NCBI GenBank assembly: GCA_031279615.1
Contig: JAITIE010000165.1
Span: forward strand, 1 to 8,234
From: Candidatus Margulisiibacteriota bacterium
GTDB lineage: Bacteria; Margulisbacteria; Termititenacia; Termititenacales; Termititenacaceae
Direction: 5' to 3'
DNA: 8,234 bases
Each line of letters begins with the position of its first letter. Positions within the stretch are counted from its first letter, which is position 1. Position numbers and translations under genes: made by a program. The notes below the pieces were generated by a model. It did not search any database. It was given only the letters and a program-made list of their open reading frames with translations, and was not told where the DNA came from. This document shows, one piece after another, positions 5,125 through 8,234 of the stretch.

Positions 5125-7102
5125 TCTGCAGTTTCCGGTAACACGCCGCGATATTCTCGACATAGCCGTCCGGCAAAAAACGCTCCGCGACAGTTTGATA
5201 AGCTTTTTCTTTGATCTGCGCTTTTTGTTCAGCGGTCCTGCCCCATACGTACAAAATCATTTTAGCGAGCTGTTCCGGCTGACCGGGCTCGATCAAAAAT
5301 CCGTCGCGGTACTGTTCGATAATTTCCGGTATGCCGCCGACCGCGGCGGCCACCACCAATTTTTTGCGGGACATGGCTTCAATAACCACGCGGCCGAAAG
5401 GCTCTTGATGCGACGGCACAACGACCAGCGAGGCTTTGTCCAGATAGTGGCCGACATTGTTCACCGCGCCGGCAAAATTGACCGCCTCTAGCAAACCGCG
5501 CTTTTGCAAAAAATGGCGAATCTTCCAAAAGTACAGACGCTCCGACGGCAGAGCCTGCCCCAAAACCGTCAACGTCGCTTGAGGATTTTGCCGATAAACA
5601 ATTTCAAAAGCGCGCGCCAGATCCCACAAGCCTTTGCGTTTTTCGATCGACCCGATATAAAGCAAATTATAGGGAGTTTCTACAGCCGGCGCGCCTTGCG
5701 GCAATTCCTCGACCGCATTATAAACCACATCCAGCCGTGTTGGCTCGCTGTCAAAATACTGCACCATGCTGTATGAGATCAGGATCAACCGCCGCGCCTT
5801 GCGCAGGAGCCTTTTAGCCAGCGCGGGAAAGCCGCTCAAATCCTCGCGCACATGCATTATCGTTTTAATGCCGAATCTTTGGGCGATATCCAGCGCGTAC
5901 TCGGTCAAAAAAGTGTTGGCGTGAATGATCTCCGGACGAAAACGCGCCGTATAAATATGGAGTTTCAGCGCCTTGAAATATTTACGCAGGTTCAACACTT
6001 TTACGCGGGACCGGTCAATTTTTTGTTCGATAGGCCCGGACTGCGGCAAAACCAGCACCGGAAAATAACCTTTGGCGCGCAGACGATTGGCCAATATCGC
6101 CAGCGAGATTGGCGCGCCGGACAGGTCGGACTGATGCGACACCAGCATCACAACATTTGCTCCACTGCGCGGCTGGTACTTATCCGGCGGATATTTATCA
6201 AAACCCTCGCGCAGGCCTTTGAGAAACATGACCCAGCGCATTTTGGCGCGCCAAAACCGCCAGCTCTTTTCGTCTTTGGTTTGAGCCTGCCGAGCGCGGC
6301 AAAAACGCAAAAGCCAATCATCGTTCAGAGAAAAAACCGCGTTTAAAAAAACATTAAATAAATTCACGCCGACATACAAACCGGCCAAATAATGTTTGCG
6401 GGACAAGAGCACCGCCGAGCGGCCGGCCTGCCGGAATTTGTCCAAACGCTTTTCTAAAATCTCCGGCGTGTCCTCGCCGTCCGCCTTGAAAATATAACCC
6501 ACTGCTTTGGGATTAACTTTGAATTTAAATCCTCTTTGCCGCGCCCGAAAACCAAGCTCTTGATCCTGAAAACCGTATTCTTTGAAGTCCGGGTCGAAAC
6601 CGCCGGTCAATTCCATGACGTCACGCGAGACAGAAAGATTGTTTGTGATAAAATTGACAAATGGCGAATTTTCGCTGGATTTATTGATTTTTTTTGTGAA
6701 ACGAGGCGGTTTTTTAGGAACATCCGCCGGATTTTTAACGTATTCCACCCTGCCGCGCACCACTCCGACGCCTTTTTTGGCCAAACGCTGATGGGTGTGG
6801 TGGTGTTCTTTTAAAAAATCTTTATCCAGAATAATGTGATCGTCGATAAACACGATTATTTCGCCCTGCGCCACGCTAAAGCCGTGATTGCGGGCCGCGG
6901 CGCGGCCAAGATTGGACTGGGAAATTAGTTTGAAAGCAAAAGGAAATTTTTGTTTGGCCAAAGAGCGTGTCCGATCCGCGCTGCCGTCATCGGAAACAAT
7001 CACCTCAAAATCTGTAAAAGTTTGTTTTTGCAATGAAGCCAGCGTTTGGCGCAGGCAGTCCAGCCGATTGTAAGTCGGAATAATAACGGAAATTTTAACC
7101 AA
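5114..7102 (-). CDS. Bifunctional glycosyltransferase, GT2 (GT-A) fused to GT4 (GT-B)
   Basis: This 662-residue protein has two complete catalytic modules. The first, about residues 3-290, is a GT2 inverting transferase: SVIIPTYN (5-12), the nucleotide-binding VSDDGS (36-41), and IDDH (86-89) as the DXD-equivalent metal site. The later GGFDPDF and QDQELGFR segments fit the acceptor side and catalytic region. The second, about 305-662, is a GT4 retaining transferase. It starts with VVMLVSHQSDLSGAP, has LLYIGSIEKRKG at the donor domain entry, and has the E-x7-E motif (E567 and E575, EPFGRVVIE) followed by GGIPEII. The start is TTG at 7102, preceded by GGAG at seven bases; it overlaps the aminotransferase stop by 8 bases. 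An ATG at 7135 is further inside that gene and less supported. The sugars are unknown. It probably adds two residues to a lipid-linked oligosaccharide at the cytoplasmic face. Confidence 0.9.
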   Translation of the reverse strand: MVKISVIIPTYNRLDCLRQTLASLQKQTFTDFEVIVSDDGSADRTRSLAKQKFPFAFKLISQSNLGRAAARNHGFSVAQGEIIVFIDDHIILDKDFLKEHHHTHQRLAKKGVGVVRGRVEYVKNPADVPKKPPRFTKKINKSSENSPFVNFITNNLSVSRDVMELTGGFDPDFKEYGFQDQELGFRARQRGFKFKVNPKAVGYIFKADGEDTPEILEKRLDKFRQAGRSAVLLSRKHYLAGLYVGVNLFNVFLNAVFSLNDDWLLRFCRARQAQTKDEKSWRFWRAKMRWVMFLKGLREGFDKYPPDKYQPRSGANVVMLVSHQSDLSGAPISLAILANRLRAKGYFPVLVLPQSGPIEQKIDRSRVKVLNLRKYFKALKLHIYTARFRPEIIHANTFLTEYALDIAQRFGIKTIMHVREDLSGFPALAKRLLRKARRLILISYSMVQYFDSEPTRLDVVYNAVEELPQGAPAVETPYNLLYIGSIEKRKGLWDLARAFEIVYRQNPQATLTVLGQALPSERLYFWKIRHFLQKRGLLEAVNFAGAVNNVGHYLDKASLVVVPSHQEPFGRVVIEAMSRKKLVVAAAVGGIPEIIEQYRDGFLIEPGQPEQLAKMILYVWGRTAEQKAQIKEKAYQTVAERFLPDGYVENIAACYRKLQNDE

Positions 7103-8234
7103 GGATTTTCTCCAGCGCCGCGACAACATCATCAATATCCCGCGGTGTCAATTTAGCGGAAAGCGGCAGGCTCAAGATCCGGTCGGCCGCGTATTCAGCA
7201 CAGGGAAAATCGCCGTCTCGGTAACCGAAAGTCTCGCGGTAATACGGATGCAAATGCAGCGTGGTGTAATGCACACCCGCGCCGATATTTTCTTTGCTCA
7301 AAGCGTTCAGCAATTCGTCGCGTGTCAGCGAAGTTTTATCCGTGTCCAGCAGCACGGTATAAAGATGCAAAGCGTGTTTGGTGTCCGGCGCGAAAGGCGC
7401 GGGCAAAATCAGCGGCAGATTTTTCAAACGCGCGTTGTATTCCTGCCAGATCTCCAGCCGCCGCTGATAAAATTTCTCCACTTTTTTAAGCTGCTGCACG
7501 CCCAGCGCGGCCTGCAGATCCATCATATTGTATTTGAAACCCGGAAAAAGCACTTGATAATGCTTAAACCCCTCGTCGGAAAAACGTTTCCAGGCGTCAC
7601 GCGACATGCCGTGCAGTCCATACATTTTAATTTTGTCGGCGTATTCTTCATTGTCGGTAACAACCATGCCGCCCTCGCCGGTCACCACATTTTTAGTCAC
7701 ATAAAAAGAAAAACAGCCCAGGTCGCCGAAAGCGCCGGCGTGCCGGCCATGGTATTCCGTCTCGATAGCATGGGCGCAGTCCTCCACCACTTTTAATTTG
7801 TGTTTTTGGGCGACGGCCATTATTTGGTCCATGGCGCAGGGACGTCCGGCAAAATGCACCGGCAGCAAAGCCCTGGTGCGCGGCGTAATCGCGGCTTCGA
7901 TTTTGTCCGCGTCAATATTGAGCGTGTCTTTATCGATATCCACAAAAACCGGCCGGCCTCCCGCGTGAATCACCGCGTTGGCCGTGGCGCAAAAAGTCAG
8001 CGGCGTGGTAATAACCTCATCGCCTGGCCGAATGCCCAGCGCCACCATGGCTAAATGCAGACCGGCCGTGCAGGAATTGAGCGCCATGGCATATTTGGCG
8101 CCCTGATAATTTTTAAAATCATCCTCAAATTGTTTGACCCTAGGCCCGGTGCCCAGCCAGCCGGAGCGCAGAACATCGGTCACCGCTTGAATATCATCCT
8201 CTTCGAGGCGCGGACTGCCAAAAATTAAAAATTT
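7095..8234 (-). CDS. DegT/DnrJ/EryC1-family sugar aminotransferase, 5' end outside the window
   Basis: The minus frame is open to the right window edge. The visible 379 residues begin with an in-frame FGSPRLEEDDIQAVTDVLRS, the usual segment before SGWLGTGP. The GTG at 8183 is therefore internal and only the first few residues are missing. These PLP enzymes transfer an amino group, usually from glutamate, to a nucleotide-linked keto-sugar. The catalytic Lys is in FYVTKNVVTGEGG (codon 7692-7694) and the pyridine-binding Asp is in VVEDCAHA (codon 7779-7781). SCTAGLHLA near the N terminus is the phosphate-binding region. The product is probably an amino sugar such as a 4-amino-4,6-dideoxyhexose (ArnB/PglE/PseC-like), but substrate choice cannot be read. 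Its last 8 bases overlap the glycosyltransferase start, so the two are translated together. Confidence 0.93.
   Translation of the reverse strand, partial: KFLIFGSPRLEEDDIQAVTDVLRSGWLGTGPRVKQFEDDFKNYQGAKYAMALNSCTAGLHLAMVALGIRPGDEVITTPLTFCATANAVIHAGGRPVFVDIDKDTLNIDADKIEAAITPRTRALLPVHFAGRPCAMDQIMAVAQKHKLKVVEDCAHAIETEYHGRHAGAFGDLGCFSFYVTKNVVTGEGGMVVTDNEEYADKIKMYGLHGMSRDAWKRFSDEGFKHYQVLFPGFKYNMMDLQAALGVQQLKKVEKFYQRRLEIWQEYNARLKNLPLILPAPFAPDTKHALHLYTVLLDTDKTSLTRDELLNALSKENIGAGVHYTTLHLHPYYRETFGYRDGDFPCAEYAADRILSLPLSAKLTPRDIDDVVAALEKILG
7110..7113 (-). promoter_or_regulatory. Ribosome binding site deciding the TTG start of the glycosyltransferase
   Basis: GGAG on the minus strand lies seven bases before TTG at 7102, inside the last codons of the aminotransferase gene. 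This supports TTG over the upstream ATG codons near 7135 and gives a protein beginning just before the KISVIIPTYN strand, as in other GT2 enzymes. Confidence 0.7.

Noticed and set aside
1443..8183. Many long plus-strand open frames opposite the minus-strand genes
   Set aside because: They run antisense to genes with clear family motifs, give no recognisable domains, and follow from the GC-rich codon pattern of the real genes.

Overview
The window is a bacterial polysaccharide-biosynthesis locus bordered by a repeat-rich intergenic region. Coding density is high, starts are ATG or TTG with Shine-Dalgarno-like sites, and TAA, TAG and TGA all act as stops, so the standard bacterial code fits. 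There is no rRNA, tRNA or ribosomal protein gene, so the host cannot be placed. An uncultured or candidate-phylum bacterium is possible, but that is only an impression.

Layout, left to right. (1) Positions 1-438, plus strand: the 3' part of a SSAT-like GNAT acetyltransferase, cut by the window edge. (2) Positions 439-925: a convergent intergenic region with a 20-bp perfect palindrome matching the ParB site parS, an AT-rich palindrome, two degenerate repeat units with hairpins, and a nested inverted repeat. (3) Positions 926-1412, minus strand: an MNT nucleotidyltransferase antitoxin gene and a HEPN toxin gene that is cut off exactly where the repeat begins. (4) Positions 1443-2540, minus: glf, UDP-galactopyranose mutase. 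(5) Positions 2592-3800, minus: a DUF4143-type ATPase with its own strong promoter, apparently leaderless. (6) Positions 3856-8234, minus: a tightly overlapping run of three genes, transcribed as DegT-family sugar aminotransferase (5' end outside the window), then a two-domain GT2-GT4 glycosyltransferase, then a Wzx/MurJ-like flippase.

The aminotransferase, glycosyltransferase, flippase and glf fit one pathway. The aminotransferase would make a nucleotide-linked amino sugar and Glf would make UDP-galactofuranose. The fused glycosyltransferase would add two sugars to a lipid-linked oligosaccharide, which the flippase would move across the inner membrane. The DUF4143 ATPase and the MNT-HEPN pair look like accessory insertions: they have no role in that pathway, look more AT-rich on a spot check, and sit beside palindromes.

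The best candidates for something new are the parS-like palindrome with its structured surroundings, the nested inverted repeat that truncates the HEPN gene, and the 17-bp perfect hairpin at the flippase/ATPase junction, which holds both a stop codon and a -35 box.
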